From assembly GCA_009991595.1 (NCBI GenBank), contig JAACVK010000036.1, positions 1-64,000 on the forward strand: a DNA stretch of 64,000 nucleotides. Reading direction: 5' to 3'. Positions 25,336 through 36,938 of this stretch are shown here, piece by piece. This DNA comes from a bacterium (lineage in GTDB: Bacteria; Bdellovibrionota; UBA2428). Numbering within the stretch: position 1 is the first letter of the stretch; every line of letters starts with the position of its first letter. The notes under the pieces were generated by a model. It did not search any database, was not told the DNA's origin, and saw only the letters and a program-made list of their open reading frames with translations. A program made the translations under genes and the position numbers.

Positions 25336-26382
25336 ATGAAACGCATTTATAACCTTGGATTTTTGCTATTTTTAGCTACGGGCTTCGTCTATCAGGCGGG
25401 CGCTGTGGACGTCACAGTTGGGGGTTACGTTGATGCTCAATTTAACGCCGGTTGGTCGAAAGACATTTCGACTTCAGCAACTAGCGGCGGCGCAACATTC
25501 TATACAAAAGAGGACGCTGATTATCAGACATTCCGTTTTAATCAGGGAGCCATTCGATTGTCTTCTCAAGTAGGCAGTTCTTCTGTAATGGTTGATATCG
25601 ATTTGTTTGGGCCAGCGATTACTAAATCGACTGGGTTCTCTACTTCTACAACAAATCAAGCAATCTCAATTGGAGAAACTCAGTCTCAAGCTTTTGTTGC
25701 AACTAAGTATGAGAATGGCTTTGATTGGATGTTGGGACAGTTTGATTCACGATACGGCTTTGAAGGTAACGACACTGATACCATTCGTTTCTCTGCCCAT
25801 GGCATACTTTGGGACTTGATGCCTGTAACTCACGTTGGTGCAGTTCTTGGTTACGGTTTCTCCGACCAACTTCGCTTTGAAATCTTGGTAGGCAATGCTT
25901 ACAATCAGGGTCACCTTAAAGAAGGCAACGTCGATATGGGAGCTAAAGTCTACACTGAAATGGGTGGATACAGCTTTAATCTTGGTTTCCTAGGAAGCAC
26001 AGGAGATCACGATCAAGCCGGTTTTGAAAAGGAATTCGGTTACCTTGTTGATCTAGACATTGGTATGGAAGTCGCTGGACATGATTTTGCGATCTACGGA
26101 GCTTATAAGAAGCCAGATCATAAGGATTCTATCAAAGATTGGGGCTTCGGTGCTGATTTTGGATATGGTCCTGATGTAGGAATGGGTTATGGCATGCGCG
26201 TTGAGTATGCTTCTATTTCTGACGATAAAGTTTGGGAAATGACCGTTGGTCCGCAATATCGTTTCAATAGCGATTTTGTAACTAAGTTTGATTATAGCTA
26301 TAAGACTACAAACTTTGCGGATGCGATCAAAGACGATCAACTTGATCACTCTTTAAATCTTGCTGCAGTATATACATTCTAA
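25336..26382 (+). CDS. Outer-membrane porin (OmpL / beta-barrel porin-2 like)
   Basis: 348 aa. The signal peptide ends near AGA at residue 23. The mature part is Gly/aromatic-rich beta-strand sequence throughout, starts with VDVTVGGYVDAQF and ends in AVYTF, the C-terminal Phe that outer-membrane barrels need. The layout resembles putative-porin families (Bbp2/OmpL). A strong ribosome-binding site (AGGAGGG at 25322) precedes the ATG by eight bases and a strong terminator follows, both marks of a highly expressed gene. It probably provides general diffusion across the outer membrane. Selectivity is not known. Confidence 0.85.
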   Translation: MKRIYNLGFLLFLATGFVYQAGAVDVTVGGYVDAQFNAGWSKDISTSATSGGATFYTKEDADYQTFRFNQGAIRLSSQVGSSSVMVDIDLFGPAITKSTGFSTSTTNQAISIGETQSQAFVATKYENGFDWMLGQFDSRYGFEGNDTDTIRFSAHGILWDLMPVTHVGAVLGYGFSDQLRFEILVGNAYNQGHLKEGNVDMGAKVYTEMGGYSFNLGFLGSTGDHDQAGFEKEFGYLVDLDIGMEVAGHDFAIYGAYKKPDHKDSIKDWGFGADFGYGPDVGMGYGMRVEYASISDDKVWEMTVGPQYRFNSDFVTKFDYSYKTTNFADAIKDDQLDHSLNLAAVYTF

Positions 26383-26405
26383 GTAGATACCACCTGAATA
26401 ACCTA

Positions 26406-26446
26406 AAACCGGAGTGAGCCTTTTTGGCTCACTCCGGTTTTTTTTG
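26406..26446 (+). terminator. Rho-independent terminator after the porin gene
   Basis: A 15-bp stem (AAACCGGAGTGAGCC and its complement) with a TTTTT loop ends in eight T. It lies 24 bases after the stop. Confidence 0.93.
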
Positions 26447-26459
26447 TTAGGATGAGATT

Positions 26460-27257
26460 GTGAAAAAACCCAATGCAAGGAATGAACTGTCTAAGCGTAG
26501 GAAGCGTTTCAAAGAGAACGCCGCTAAGCTTGCACAAAAAGATGATGCTTCTCTTAGTTTTCTAGCTGCAGGTGTGGCTCATGAATTTAATAATTTACTA
26601 GGAGCGGCTCACGGTCATGCGACTTGGGCGCTTAGTTCAGGTGACCCTCAAGACATGAAAGAGGCTCTTAAAGTTATTGAGATGGTCTGTGAGAGAAGCG
26701 CATCGATTACCAAGGCCTTGCAGAATTTTTCCCAGCCCAAAGAAGAGAAATTCGAATTATTGAACCTATCTGATTTAGTTCATCAGGCTCTGAAGATAGA
26801 AGAAGCGGAACTCAAGCAGTCTGAAGTTAGTGTGAATTTGGATTTAAAGCCCGTTGAGCTAGAGGTGAACAGCGATGAGCTGCTTGAGGTTTTTCTGAAT
26901 TTAATTAGAAACTCTTTAGATGCTTTTTCTGCCAACAATTCAAAACAGCGGCCCGAGATAAAACTTCAGTTTAAATTAAATAAAAAATATTTAGCTTTTC
27001 TTTATTCCGACAACGGCCCAGGGATTGATCCTGTTTACGGTGAAAGTATCTTCAACGCATTTTGGACGAGTAAGGGTGTTTTAAAAAACGTGGAATCGGG
27101 ATTACAGGGCTCTGACACGTCGCCTCAGCGAGGAAGCGCTGGGCTTGGTTTGTTCCTTTCTCGAAAAATAATTAGAGAGCATGGTGGCGAGATTCGCCTG
27201 CTAAAGCAAAAAAAAGCCGGAGCTCAGTTCGAAATTTTACTTCCCTTGACTCGATGA
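26460..27257 (+). CDS. Soluble histidine kinase (NtrB-like)
   Basis: 265 aa, no membrane segment. It starts at GTG 26460 after AGGATGAG. The phospho-acceptor is His41 in AAGVAHEFNNLLG, followed by the N box (LNLIRNSLDAF), G1 (DNGPGIDP), a disordered insertion (SGLQGSDTSPQ) and G2 (GSAGLGLFLSRKI). There is no sensor or receiver domain, so the input must come from a partner protein. No response regulator gene is adjacent; the next gene encodes an acidic coiled-coil protein whose N-terminus has a receiver-like alpha/beta pattern but no phospho-Asp that I can recognise. Confidence 0.9.
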   Translation: MKKPNARNELSKRRKRFKENAAKLAQKDDASLSFLAAGVAHEFNNLLGAAHGHATWALSSGDPQDMKEALKVIEMVCERSASITKALQNFSQPKEEKFELLNLSDLVHQALKIEEAELKQSEVSVNLDLKPVELEVNSDELLEVFLNLIRNSLDAFSANNSKQRPEIKLQFKLNKKYLAFLYSDNGPGIDPVYGESIFNAFWTSKGVLKNVESGLQGSDTSPQRGSAGLGLFLSRKIIREHGGEIRLLKQKKAGAQFEILLPLTR

Positions 27258-27309
27258 GCGCACAATAAAAGAGCATCAATTACAAACACTTGATTGTTTT
27301 GGGGGGTGT

Positions 27310-27345
27310 CTAGTCTTCCTAGGCTAAGGCTAAGCCTAGGACTAG
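27310..27345. repeat. Inverted repeat / hairpin CCTAGGCT between kinase and coiled-coil genes
   Basis: TCCTAGGCT (27317-27325) and AGCCTAGGA (27333-27341) enclose a seven-base loop, flanked by CTAGT and ACTAG. No T-run follows. It may be an operator, or a structure in the transcript that ends the kinase message. Confidence 0.45.
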
Positions 27346-27390
27346 TGTTAAGTCCCACCACCAAGCTGCCGAATAGAATATTGGATTTTT

Positions 27391-29463
27391 ATGTCAGGCA
27401 AAAAGATAGCTATTTTCGGAACAAAGGAGGCGCTTGGGCAGACTCATGCCAAAGAGCTTCGCGAGAGCTTAGATGCCTTAAAGCATGAAGTCATTTTGTT
27501 GCCTATCCCCAAGGTGTTGATGAGCTTTACTCGATGGAAAGAACTCGTTTTTGATTGGGTTATTTTTGTGGGTGACAAAAGCAAAGCTCCATCCGACTTC
27601 AAGCCTTGGTCCGAAGTTTTTTCTCAGCTGAAGCATCAGCCTCTTTTTGCCTCTTGGACATTTGAAAAATTAGCCCAACCGTTTCGACTTGAACTTAAGC
27701 CTGATTTTGAATTTATTGGTCCTTCTGCAAGAGGAGAAATACTAGAAAGTCTTGGGTTGAAAGGGGCTACAGAGATTAAGTCTGAGCACTTTTTAAGTGA
27801 TGTCGATTTGAACTTGGTGGAGCTTTCTCAAAAGGTAAGTGAAGAGGGGAGCACGGGGTTGCATACAGCGGCCTTTTTAGATGAGCCCTCGTCTTTGTCG
27901 GGAATGCCTGTGGATTCAAATGGTGGATTTGAAGTTGAGCAGGCTGGAGAAGAGCCTCAGCTTAACAATGGTGAAGATTCAAAAAGTTTAGATTTATCGG
28001 GTGACTTTGCTAACGAACCGAGTCTTGGTGGTTTTTCAGAGGTTTCCCAAAAGACGGATGAAGTTTCAAAATACAGCAGTCTAGATGATTTGTTTGATGA
28101 TGATGAAGCAGTTCAAGGTGATTTGTCTTTGGCTGGAGTTGAGGATTCGGAAGAATCTCAATCCCTAGGCTCTGCTTCATTAGGGGATGAAGAGCCAGGT
28201 GGATTGTTTGCGGGCCTCAATGATTCGGAGAAAGAAGAGGATCAAGAATCAGGATCTTTGTTTGAAAGTCCTGACGCGGCCAATGTGGATCTTCATTCAA
28301 CACAAGATGAGAGTAGTTCGAAATCACCAAACAACGACTTGGCAGGTCTGTTTGATCCTGATGAAAAAGAAGAAGCGCTTGATGCCGAAGATCAAGCGGA
28401 CTCTTTCTACAATGAAGAAGCTTCTTTTATGGATGCCATCAACGAAGAGGTGGAAAAAGAAGCCGGAGAATCTTTTATGGCGCGAGAGCCTAAGAAAAAT
28501 TCTCCAGCGAAGAGTGAGTCGGCAGGATCAGCTAATAGTGGCGTAGCTTCCCTAGATGTTTCTGCTTTTGAGGTGTCTATGGAGGAAGAGCAAAAAGAAA
28601 GCGTCACTCAAGATCCTAGCATTCACTCTTCTCAAACAGTTGTAGATGCCATTGGGGCCAATAGCACTCAAAAAAGTTCTGCGTTGTCTTCTTCTCAAAC
28701 GATACAAAAATCTAAATTCAAAGAGCCTGTTCCCAAAGAAAGCCTGTTTGCTCATGACGACATGGATCTATCTCAAATATCATCCAATGATAGTGATGAT
28801 ATGAAGACCATCAAGCGTTACGCTCTTTTAAAAGAGCGTGAAGCTCGAGAAAAGGCCTCTGCCCTAACGGCGCTTAAAAATGAATTTTCAAAATGTCAGC
28901 AGAAGCTAGAAAATTCTGAGATTGAAAGAAGAAAGATGACTCTTAAAGTCGAGGAGCTTGATCTTCAATTGAGAACCTCTCTGGATAAGAGTGAAGAGCA
29001 TCGCCATCAGTTTGGAAAGATGGAGCAAGGTTTTCAAGAGCAGCTAAAAGATTTGAAAGTGCGCTTAGAGAGTGCTCAATTTCAAACCTCCAAATCGGAG
29101 CGGCGTTTGGATGAGTTTCGAGAAAGAGTTAGAAACGATATTCAAAGAATTCGAGTTCGCGAAAGAGAGCTTGCCAATCGGTTGGAGTTACAGAAGCGAG
29201 ATGCCGAAGCTCTGTTGGCCGTTAAAGACGAGAGATTGCTCCAGCAGAAGAGAGAGATCGATCGTTTGCAGTTTGAGGTAGATTCTCTGCGAGAGCGCTT
29301 GGAGGAAGAAGTAGAGCGTTCTGAGGAACGCTCTAAGAAGCTTGGACGAGCCATGCAGTCGCTCAAACTTGCGCAAGGTATGTTGAGTGGGTTAGAGGAC
29401 GTGGACTATAATGACGTCAGTAGTAATGATAATAGTAGTAGTGGTGAGGGAGAAGCCGCATAA
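27391..29463 (+). CDS. Large cytoplasmic acidic coiled-coil protein
   Basis: 690 aa in three parts. Residues 1-125 have alternating strands and helices (GKKIAIFGTKEAL, LVFDWVIFVGDKS) like a receiver or other Rossmann-type fold. Residues 130-460 are very acidic, Ser-rich and disordered, with repeated short blocks such as SLGGFSE and SLFESPD. Residues 470-665 are a long coiled coil (many EKE/RRL heptads). The tail is NDVSSNDNSSSGEGE. This order recalls bacterial polarity and motility scaffolds such as FrzS/AglZ, though I see no direct match. It follows a kinase gene by 133 bases. The function is unknown; a scaffold is the best guess. Confidence 0.8.
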   Translation: MSGKKIAIFGTKEALGQTHAKELRESLDALKHEVILLPIPKVLMSFTRWKELVFDWVIFVGDKSKAPSDFKPWSEVFSQLKHQPLFASWTFEKLAQPFRLELKPDFEFIGPSARGEILESLGLKGATEIKSEHFLSDVDLNLVELSQKVSEEGSTGLHTAAFLDEPSSLSGMPVDSNGGFEVEQAGEEPQLNNGEDSKSLDLSGDFANEPSLGGFSEVSQKTDEVSKYSSLDDLFDDDEAVQGDLSLAGVEDSEESQSLGSASLGDEEPGGLFAGLNDSEKEEDQESGSLFESPDAANVDLHSTQDESSSKSPNNDLAGLFDPDEKEEALDAEDQADSFYNEEASFMDAINEEVEKEAGESFMAREPKKNSPAKSESAGSANSGVASLDVSAFEVSMEEEQKESVTQDPSIHSSQTVVDAIGANSTQKSSALSSSQTIQKSKFKEPVPKESLFAHDDMDLSQISSNDSDDMKTIKRYALLKEREAREKASALTALKNEFSKCQQKLENSEIERRKMTLKVEELDLQLRTSLDKSEEHRHQFGKMEQGFQEQLKDLKVRLESAQFQTSKSERRLDEFRERVRNDIQRIRVRERELANRLELQKRDAEALLAVKDERLLQQKREIDRLQFEVDSLRERLEEEVERSEERSKKLGRAMQSLKLAQGMLSGLEDVDYNDVSSNDNSSSGEGEAA

Positions 29464-29491
29464 GGTATAAGCAACAAGGAAGTTAACAGCA

Positions 29492-32209
<2,718 letters not shown>

Positions 32210-32211
<2 letters not shown>

Positions 32212-32228
32212 ACCCTTTCGGAGGGTTT
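32210..32228 (+). terminator. Possible terminator at the pyrG stop
   Basis: AAACCCT, five-base loop, AGGGTTT, overlapping the TAA stop. The U-run is short (TTT then C), so termination would be partial. Confidence 0.35.
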
Positions 32229-32306
32229 CTGCAGCCAACCCAGGTTTTTCTGCATCGATTAGATTTTTCAATGAACTTGGAGATCGTGTCTTTTCATGTG
32301 TGCGTA

Positions 32307-32315
32307 TGCTAGAGC
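32307..32315 (+). promoter_or_regulatory. Extended -10 (TGCTAGAGC), near-leaderless start
   Basis: Hexamer TAGAGC at 32310-32315 predicts a start near 32322. The ATG of the lipoprotein gene is at 32323. No good -35 is present. Confidence 0.35.
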
Positions 32316-32322
32316 TTTAACA

Positions 32323-33039
32323 ATGAAATTATACCTAACTGGTCCGACTTTATTGCTCTTTTTTTCATTAGGTTCATGTCAAGGCTTAAAGATTAAGCAA
32401 GAGCCTCCTGCATCGAGTTTTGTAGTCAATGTTTCTCGGGAAAAGTCTCCTGTAGGTGGGGCCTATAAGTTAGAGGAGTGGGTTTTCTCTTCTCGATTTA
32501 AAGATTGTGGCTTTAGATGGCATGCTTCTGTTCCTAAGAAGGCGCCCACGACTGTGGAAATATTTACCTATTCTCTGCCAATTGACCGAAGCTCTAGTTG
32601 TGAGGCGAGTTTTGAGGAAAGATTGGATGTGTTTGAACCAATTTTGGCTAAGATCATCGAGAAATTTCCGAAGCATAAGCTCACTCAAATTGTCCTCGGA
32701 CATGATACATTTAAAGATCTAAGCTTCGACATAGCAAGAGCTTCGTTGAGGTCTTCTTCCTGGAAAGCTTTTCAAAAAGAATTAAAAACGAATAGGTATG
32801 CCAACGGAAATACAGCCTTTGTTGGTAGTTTCAACGAAGCAAATATTGCCGCAAACTTAGCTGAATTGTTTGAAAGAAAGAAGATCGGTCTTAGCTTAAG
32901 AAGAGTGGAAAAGGTTTTTACCTCTCAAGTCAGAAACTCTAAATTTGCTAAAGAGCTTCGAGCAGCCTTTCCAGCAAAAAACATTGAGCGAGAACAAGTC
33001 GCTTTGAACGCCGGAATGTATGTCTTTACTCTGGAATAG
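32323..33039 (+). CDS. Lipoprotein of unknown family
   Basis: 238 aa from ATG 32323. An in-frame ATG at 32296 would put nine extra residues before the signal and overlaps the promoter element. The lipoprotein signal is clear: LLLFFSLGSCQG, with the lipidated Cys near residue 19. The mature part is basic and mixed alpha/beta (PASSFVVNVSREK, TQIVLGHDTFKD, ELRAAFPAKNIE). I recognise no domain. It converges on another exported protein gene with 30 bases between stops. Confidence 0.7.
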   Translation: MKLYLTGPTLLLFFSLGSCQGLKIKQEPPASSFVVNVSREKSPVGGAYKLEEWVFSSRFKDCGFRWHASVPKKAPTTVEIFTYSLPIDRSSSCEASFEERLDVFEPILAKIIEKFPKHKLTQIVLGHDTFKDLSFDIARASLRSSSWKAFQKELKTNRYANGNTAFVGSFNEANIAANLAELFERKKIGLSLRRVEKVFTSQVRNSKFAKELRAAFPAKNIEREQVALNAGMYVFTLE

Positions 33040-33069
33040 AAGGGTCGCTTAGCTTTCAGAACTTTTCTA

Positions 33070-33696
33070 TTATTTTTTCTTTATTTCTCGGCCAGGTCCG
33101 CGGCTAAGTTCTAAGTATTGCTGAAGGAGGCCTTGGTCTTTTGGCACGCGGAGGAATACCTCAAGGGAAGAAGGGTCTTCGCCCGCTCCCCAACTCTGTT
33201 GGCGTTTTCCTTCTCGTCCAACTCGACCGTAAAGGTTTGCGATAGCGATCTCGACCATCGAGTTTAACTTTGCGGCATAGATTAGCTTTGTTCTAGTAGA
33301 GACATATTTGTTGTCAATTTTTCTGTCATAGGCTCGCAAGAGCTCATAGGCTGCTTCAATGTTGTAGCCTTTGTTGAATGCAAGAAAGTAGGCAAGGCAA
33401 CCAGATGCTGCCGCTACTGTAGAGTTTTTGTGATTCACATGTAAGTCCAAGGTCGGAATAAGTTGCTCTACTAAATCCCTGGCAGATAGACGGCCATCAC
33501 GGGTTTCAGTTTTACAATAATCCCAAAGAAACAGCTGTGCGTTGAAGTGTGCTTCTTCTTGAGAGATTTTCCCGTCTAAGGATTTTTCAATTTCGTTGTA
33601 ACGAAGCATTGCAGACTCCACAGTCTTGCCTTCTTTTGCAGCTACAAGGACGGGTAACAGGGCGGAAAGGAGGAAATACTTCGTAATTTTTCTCAT
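33070..33696 (-). CDS. Exported helical protein of unknown family
   Basis: 208 aa. The N-terminus MRKITKYFLLSALLPVLVAAK is a signal peptide with cleavage near VAA. The mature protein is almost entirely helical with TPR-like character (EAAYELLRAYDRK, MVEIAIANLYGRVG), two cysteines and a basic C-terminus (GPGREIKKK). A helical-repeat scaffold in the periplasm is possible. The family is not recognised. Confidence 0.65.
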   Translation of the reverse strand: MRKITKYFLLSALLPVLVAAKEGKTVESAMLRYNEIEKSLDGKISQEEAHFNAQLFLWDYCKTETRDGRLSARDLVEQLIPTLDLHVNHKNSTVAAASGCLAYFLAFNKGYNIEAAYELLRAYDRKIDNKYVSTRTKLIYAAKLNSMVEIAIANLYGRVGREGKRQQSWGAGEDPSSLEVFLRVPKDQGLLQQYLELSRGPGREIKKK

Positions 33697-33817
33697 TAAA
33701 TGGCTTCCTAAAGCGGGTAACGCATCTTGTCAACGGTTCTCTCGATTTCGCCCAAAGGGGAAGTGCCAGAGTCGACCTAGCTCTGCATGGGGGAGGGCTA
33801 TGTAAAGGTGGCTAATC

Positions 33818-33846
33818 TTGTCAGATCCTTCAAGTCGATCTATGAC
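33818..33846 (+). promoter_or_regulatory. Promoter of the class I aldolase gene, near-leaderless
   Basis: TTGTCA (33818-33823), 17-base spacer, TATGAC (33841-33846). The expected start is about 33853 and the ATG is at 33855. This ATG matches the family N-terminus, so a later start is unlikely. Confidence 0.5.
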
Positions 33847-33854
33847 TAGGGCCC

Positions 33855-34910
33855 ATGGGTATTAACTACGAAGAACTATTAGGGTCCGACGCGCAACAAC
33901 TATTAGAGCATAAGTGTGAAACAATCTCTCAGGATCAGATTTATGTTCACACTCCTGATCGCATTGATGACGTCATGTTGGAAAGCTCTCGTTCTCCTGC
34001 CGTTCTAAGAAATCTTCAAAGTCTTTCTACGACTGGAAGATTGGCTGGAAGTGGCTATGTTTCTATCTTCCCAGTGGATCAAGGCATTGAGCATTCAGCG
34101 GGTGCTTCCTTTGCTCCTAACCCATTGTTTTTTGACCCAAATAACATTGTAAAATTTGCCTATGAAGCTGGCTGCAGTGGCGTTGCTTCAACTCTAGGTG
34201 TTTTGAGCTCTACTGCTCGACGTTGGGCTCACAAGATTCCCTTGGTATTAAAACTGAACCATAATGAATTGCTAACTTACCCAAATTCATACGATCAAGT
34301 TATGTTCTCTAGCGTGAGGCAAGCGGCTGATATGGGCTGTGCGGCTGTTGGAGCGACTATTTACTTTGGATCTCCAGAAAGCTCACGACAGATTCAAGAA
34401 GTTTCTGAGGCTTTCGAAATGGCTCACGAATTAGGTATGGGAACCATTCTTTGGTGTTACTTGAGAAATGGAGCCTTTAAGGTTGATGGTGTGGATTATC
34501 ACTCAAGTGCCGACCTAACAGCTCAAGCCAACCATTTAGGCGTGACGATTAACGCCGATATTATTAAGCAGAAGCTTCCTACCAATAATGGTGGCTACAA
34601 AGCTACTAAGCATGGAAAAACCCATGACAAAGTCTATTCAGAATTGACCTCTGATCATCCTATTGATTTGTGCCGATACCAGGTCATGAATTGTTATGCG
34701 GGCCGTATTGGACTGATTAACTCTGGTGGTGAGAGCAAAGGGGCTACCGATCTTGCTGATGCTGTGAAAACGGCCATTATCAACAAGCGTGCAGGCGGCA
34801 TGGGTCTTATTGCAGGTAGAAAAGCGTTCCAAAAAGACTGGAACGAGGGAATCAAGCTACTTAATGCCATTCAAGATGTATATCTTGACCGCGATGTTAC
34901 GATTGCGTAG
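33855..34910 (+). CDS. fbaB: Class I fructose-bisphosphate aldolase (FbaB type)
   Basis: 351 aa. It agrees with the FbaB family from the first residues ([14 protein letters not shown]) to the last ([10 protein letters not shown]). It cleaves fructose-1,6-bisphosphate with a Schiff-base lysine and needs no metal. The region of the active site is seen in [21 protein letters not shown] and [12 protein letters not shown], in which the Schiff-base Lys lies, and GLINSGGES binds phosphate. No class II aldolase gene is in the window. A small acidic protein follows 14 bases downstream. Confidence 0.96.
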   Translation: MGINYEELLGSDAQQLLEHKCETISQDQIYVHTPDRIDDVMLESSRSPAVLRNLQSLSTTGRLAGSGYVSIFPVDQGIEHSAGASFAPNPLFFDPNNIVKFAYEAGCSGVASTLGVLSSTARRWAHKIPLVLKLNHNELLTYPNSYDQVMFSSVRQAADMGCAAVGATIYFGSPESSRQIQEVSEAFEMAHELGMGTILWCYLRNGAFKVDGVDYHSSADLTAQANHLGVTINADIIKQKLPTNNGGYKATKHGKTHDKVYSELTSDHPIDLCRYQVMNCYAGRIGLINSGGESKGATDLADAVKTAIINKRAGGMGLIAGRKAFQKDWNEGIKLLNAIQDVYLDRDVTIA

Positions 34911-34924
34911 AAGTAGGGGTATAT

Positions 34925-35215
34925 ATGGGTGATTCAAACGTTCTATCAAAAAAATTCATTGTTCCTGATGGTTCAGTGGTTGTTCCTCACTCTTTTGACA
35001 CGCGAGTGACAGATAAGAACCTATCTTTAGGGCGAATTACAAAAAAGCAGTTAGATGAACACCTGGCCGCACTTGTCGATGATTCGGCAAGTGCCGACTT
35101 CCTCGACTATGGAAGTTTAGTTGAGGGAGAGCACATTGATTCAGTTGAGACGAGTGCACCTTCAGCAGATTTTGGATCAAGTCAGGGACCATCTAGTGGT
35201 GGATCCGTCTACTAG
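34925..35215 (+). CDS. Small acidic protein downstream of fbaB
   Basis: 96 aa with no signal peptide or membrane segment. The first half (KKFIVPDGSVVVPHSFD, LGRITKKQLDEHLAAL) looks folded; the C-terminal third is Ser/Gly/Asp-rich and disordered (SSQGPSSGGSVY). It is cotranscribed with fbaB (14-base gap). It could modulate the aldolase or be independent. No family is recognised. Confidence 0.6.
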   Translation: MGDSNVLSKKFIVPDGSVVVPHSFDTRVTDKNLSLGRITKKQLDEHLAALVDDSASADFLDYGSLVEGEHIDSVETSAPSADFGSSQGPSSGGSVY

Positions 35216-35257
35216 AACTCTTTTAAAAAGAACTAGCGATTGTCGGATTGTTCTCGT

Positions 35258-36058
35258 ATGAGTTCTGATTTGCGATTTAAGAGAAAAGTTCCACCTTCGC
35301 TTAGGCGCTTTCTTTTTGTATTACCGAACCTTCTAACGACAGCTAATTTATTTCTAGGTTTTTTTTCTTTGATCATGGCTTCAAGAGAAAAGTGGGAAGT
35401 GGCTGCGATTTCAATTCTAGTGGCAGCTTTTACGGATGGTTTAGATGGTCGTATGGCCCGACTGACGAAAACTCAATCAGAGTTTGGAGAGCAATATGAC
35501 TCTATGAGTGATCTTGTTAGTTTTGGTGCCGCTCCGGCCTTTTTAGTTTTTCAATGGGCTCTTATTCCTTACGGGCGTCTTGGGTGGCTTGCTTGTTTTC
35601 TGTTTTTAACTTGTGTGGCAATGCGCTTAGCTCGCTTTAATGTTCAAAAGCAGAATGAAGAAAAAAGATATTTTTTAGGTTGCCCGAGTCCGGTTGCAGC
35701 TTCGTGTGTAGCGGCTGCCGTTTTGTTTTATCATGAGTTTCAATTGAGCGCTTCGCGTGATGTATTTGTGTTGAACATCATGATCATTTTAGCACTCACA
35801 ATGATTAGCTCCATTCGCTACCGCAGCTTTAAGGATTTAAACTTTAAATCTCAAAGAGGTTTCGGTTATGCCTTGATCATCGTCGTGATTTTGCTTTTGG
35901 TTTCTCGTAAACCAGAGACCTATCTTTTTCCTATTGGTATGTATTACGTGTTGAGCGCTCCTGTGATTGCTTTGCTCATTAAGTTGGGTCTATGGCGCTC
36001 GAATGTGGAAACCGAAGTGGAAGAAGACTCCTCAGAAGACCGCTTTGTCGACCTTTGA
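35258..36058 (+). CDS. pssA: CDP-diacylglycerol-serine O-phosphatidyltransferase
   Basis: 266 aa with about seven membrane helices. It makes phosphatidylserine, the precursor of phosphatidylethanolamine. The CDP-alcohol phosphotransferase motif is complete: DGLDGRMARLTKTQSEFG then YDSMSD, giving DGxxDGxxAR(x)8Gx3Dx3D. ATG 35258 is preferred to the in-frame TTG 35240, though neither has a clear Shine-Dalgarno sequence. The position of FVLPNLLTTANLF directly before the motif and the length fit the PssA subfamily rather than PgsA. Confidence 0.9.
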   Translation: MSSDLRFKRKVPPSLRRFLFVLPNLLTTANLFLGFFSLIMASREKWEVAAISILVAAFTDGLDGRMARLTKTQSEFGEQYDSMSDLVSFGAAPAFLVFQWALIPYGRLGWLACFLFLTCVAMRLARFNVQKQNEEKRYFLGCPSPVAASCVAAAVLFYHEFQLSASRDVFVLNIMIILALTMISSIRYRSFKDLNFKSQRGFGYALIIVVILLLVSRKPETYLFPIGMYYVLSAPVIALLIKLGLWRSNVETEVEEDSSEDRFVDL

Positions 36059-36154
36059 ACGCCTGCCCTTTCTTTTAAACCATTAATATTATTGGGTAGA
36101 TGCTTATGGTTTTTGGCTTCTGCGACCTCGCATAAGTGCTTGAAATCATAACCC

Positions 36155-36183
36155 TTGTGGAAAAACGGGGCTTCTGCTATAGT
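36155..36183 (+). promoter_or_regulatory. Sigma-70-type promoter of the unknown-truA-tonB-like unit
   Basis: TTGTGG (36155-36160), 17-base spacer, TATAGT (36178-36183), with TGC before the -10. The predicted start near 36190 gives a 38-base leader with AAGGAG at 36211. This rules out the in-frame TTG at 36186 as the start codon. Confidence 0.65.
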
Positions 36184-36227
36184 TTTTGTCGCACCAAGTC
36201 ATTTTGGGAAAAGGAGTGCCCAAAGGT

Positions 36228-36938
36228 ATGAAACGGATTTTTATTGAAGGGCACGGGCTCGTTTCCGCAATTTCGGGGGTGGAGCTAGTCAAAGACCCTA
36301 CTCAAGCCGATTTAATTCTTAGCTGGAGTTATCCCTCTAAAACTTCAGATAGGCCGCTTGTTTATCTGTGTTCGGATGCTGCCTTATCTCCCTCAGTCGC
36401 CACGCAGTTAGTTTCTAAAGTCGAACTTTCTAATTGTAATTTTCAAGAGCCACTTGCTTTTCCGAGTTCGGATTGCGAATTGATCCTACTTTGTTTGAGT
36501 GCTTTCAGCGACTTTGGTTTGCTTTCTTTTGATCTCACTTCGTGGGTTCCAGAGGCTGAATCTGAAATACGTAAATCTTTGGTAGCTTCTGGATACGCTG
36601 AATCGGAGTGGTCGCTGATTCAAGAGCTTCGTTCTTGTTTAAGAGCCAAGGCGCTTCCCATACATGTCAAAGCTCTTCAGTCTGATTCTCGTCAGTTTTC
36701 AGTTTCTGTTTCGATGATCCTAGAAGAGGTCGTCGAGGAGGCTGAGCTAAACAAAGCATGGAGTGCATTCTCCCAAAGCGATGTTTGTTGCCCAGCCATT
36801 ACTTTAGAGCGTTTGCGTGTAGACGCTAGTAACTTTAAACGTCTTCATTTTGATTTAGCTTGCGATCGTAGCCTTTTTGAAAAGTGGCGCGTTGAAAAGG
36901 TTTTATCTTTTTGCTTCGAAAAGGCTTCTGTAGAATGA
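36228..36938 (+). CDS. Protein of unknown family upstream of truA
   Basis: 236 aa from ATG 36228. Soluble, mixed alpha/beta: GHGLVSAISGVELVK, ADLILSWSYPSK and RPLVYLCSDAAL look like a Rossmann-type N-terminal half; the rest has strand-helix elements such as FSVSVSMILEEVVEEAE. No catalytic motif is seen. Its stop overlaps the truA start (ATGA), so the proteins are translationally coupled. In Enterobacteria the aspartate-semialdehyde-dehydrogenase relative usg precedes truA, but I cannot show homology with usg. Confidence 0.6.
   Translation: MKRIFIEGHGLVSAISGVELVKDPTQADLILSWSYPSKTSDRPLVYLCSDAALSPSVATQLVSKVELSNCNFQEPLAFPSSDCELILLCLSAFSDFGLLSFDLTSWVPEAESEIRKSLVASGYAESEWSLIQELRSCLRAKALPIHVKALQSDSRQFSVSVSMILEEVVEEAELNKAWSAFSQSDVCCPAITLERLRVDASNFKRLHFDLACDRSLFEKWRVEKVLSFCFEKASVE

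Noticed and set aside
27294-27488. 64-aa reading frame overlapping the start of the coiled-coil gene
   Set aside because: It lies in another frame across the hairpin and the true start, has no ribosome-binding site and no family likeness.
36228-36938. Usg-like aspartate-semialdehyde dehydrogenase before truA
   Set aside because: The position matches the usg-truA pair of Enterobacteria, but no Cys/His active-site motif or clear homology of that family is visible.
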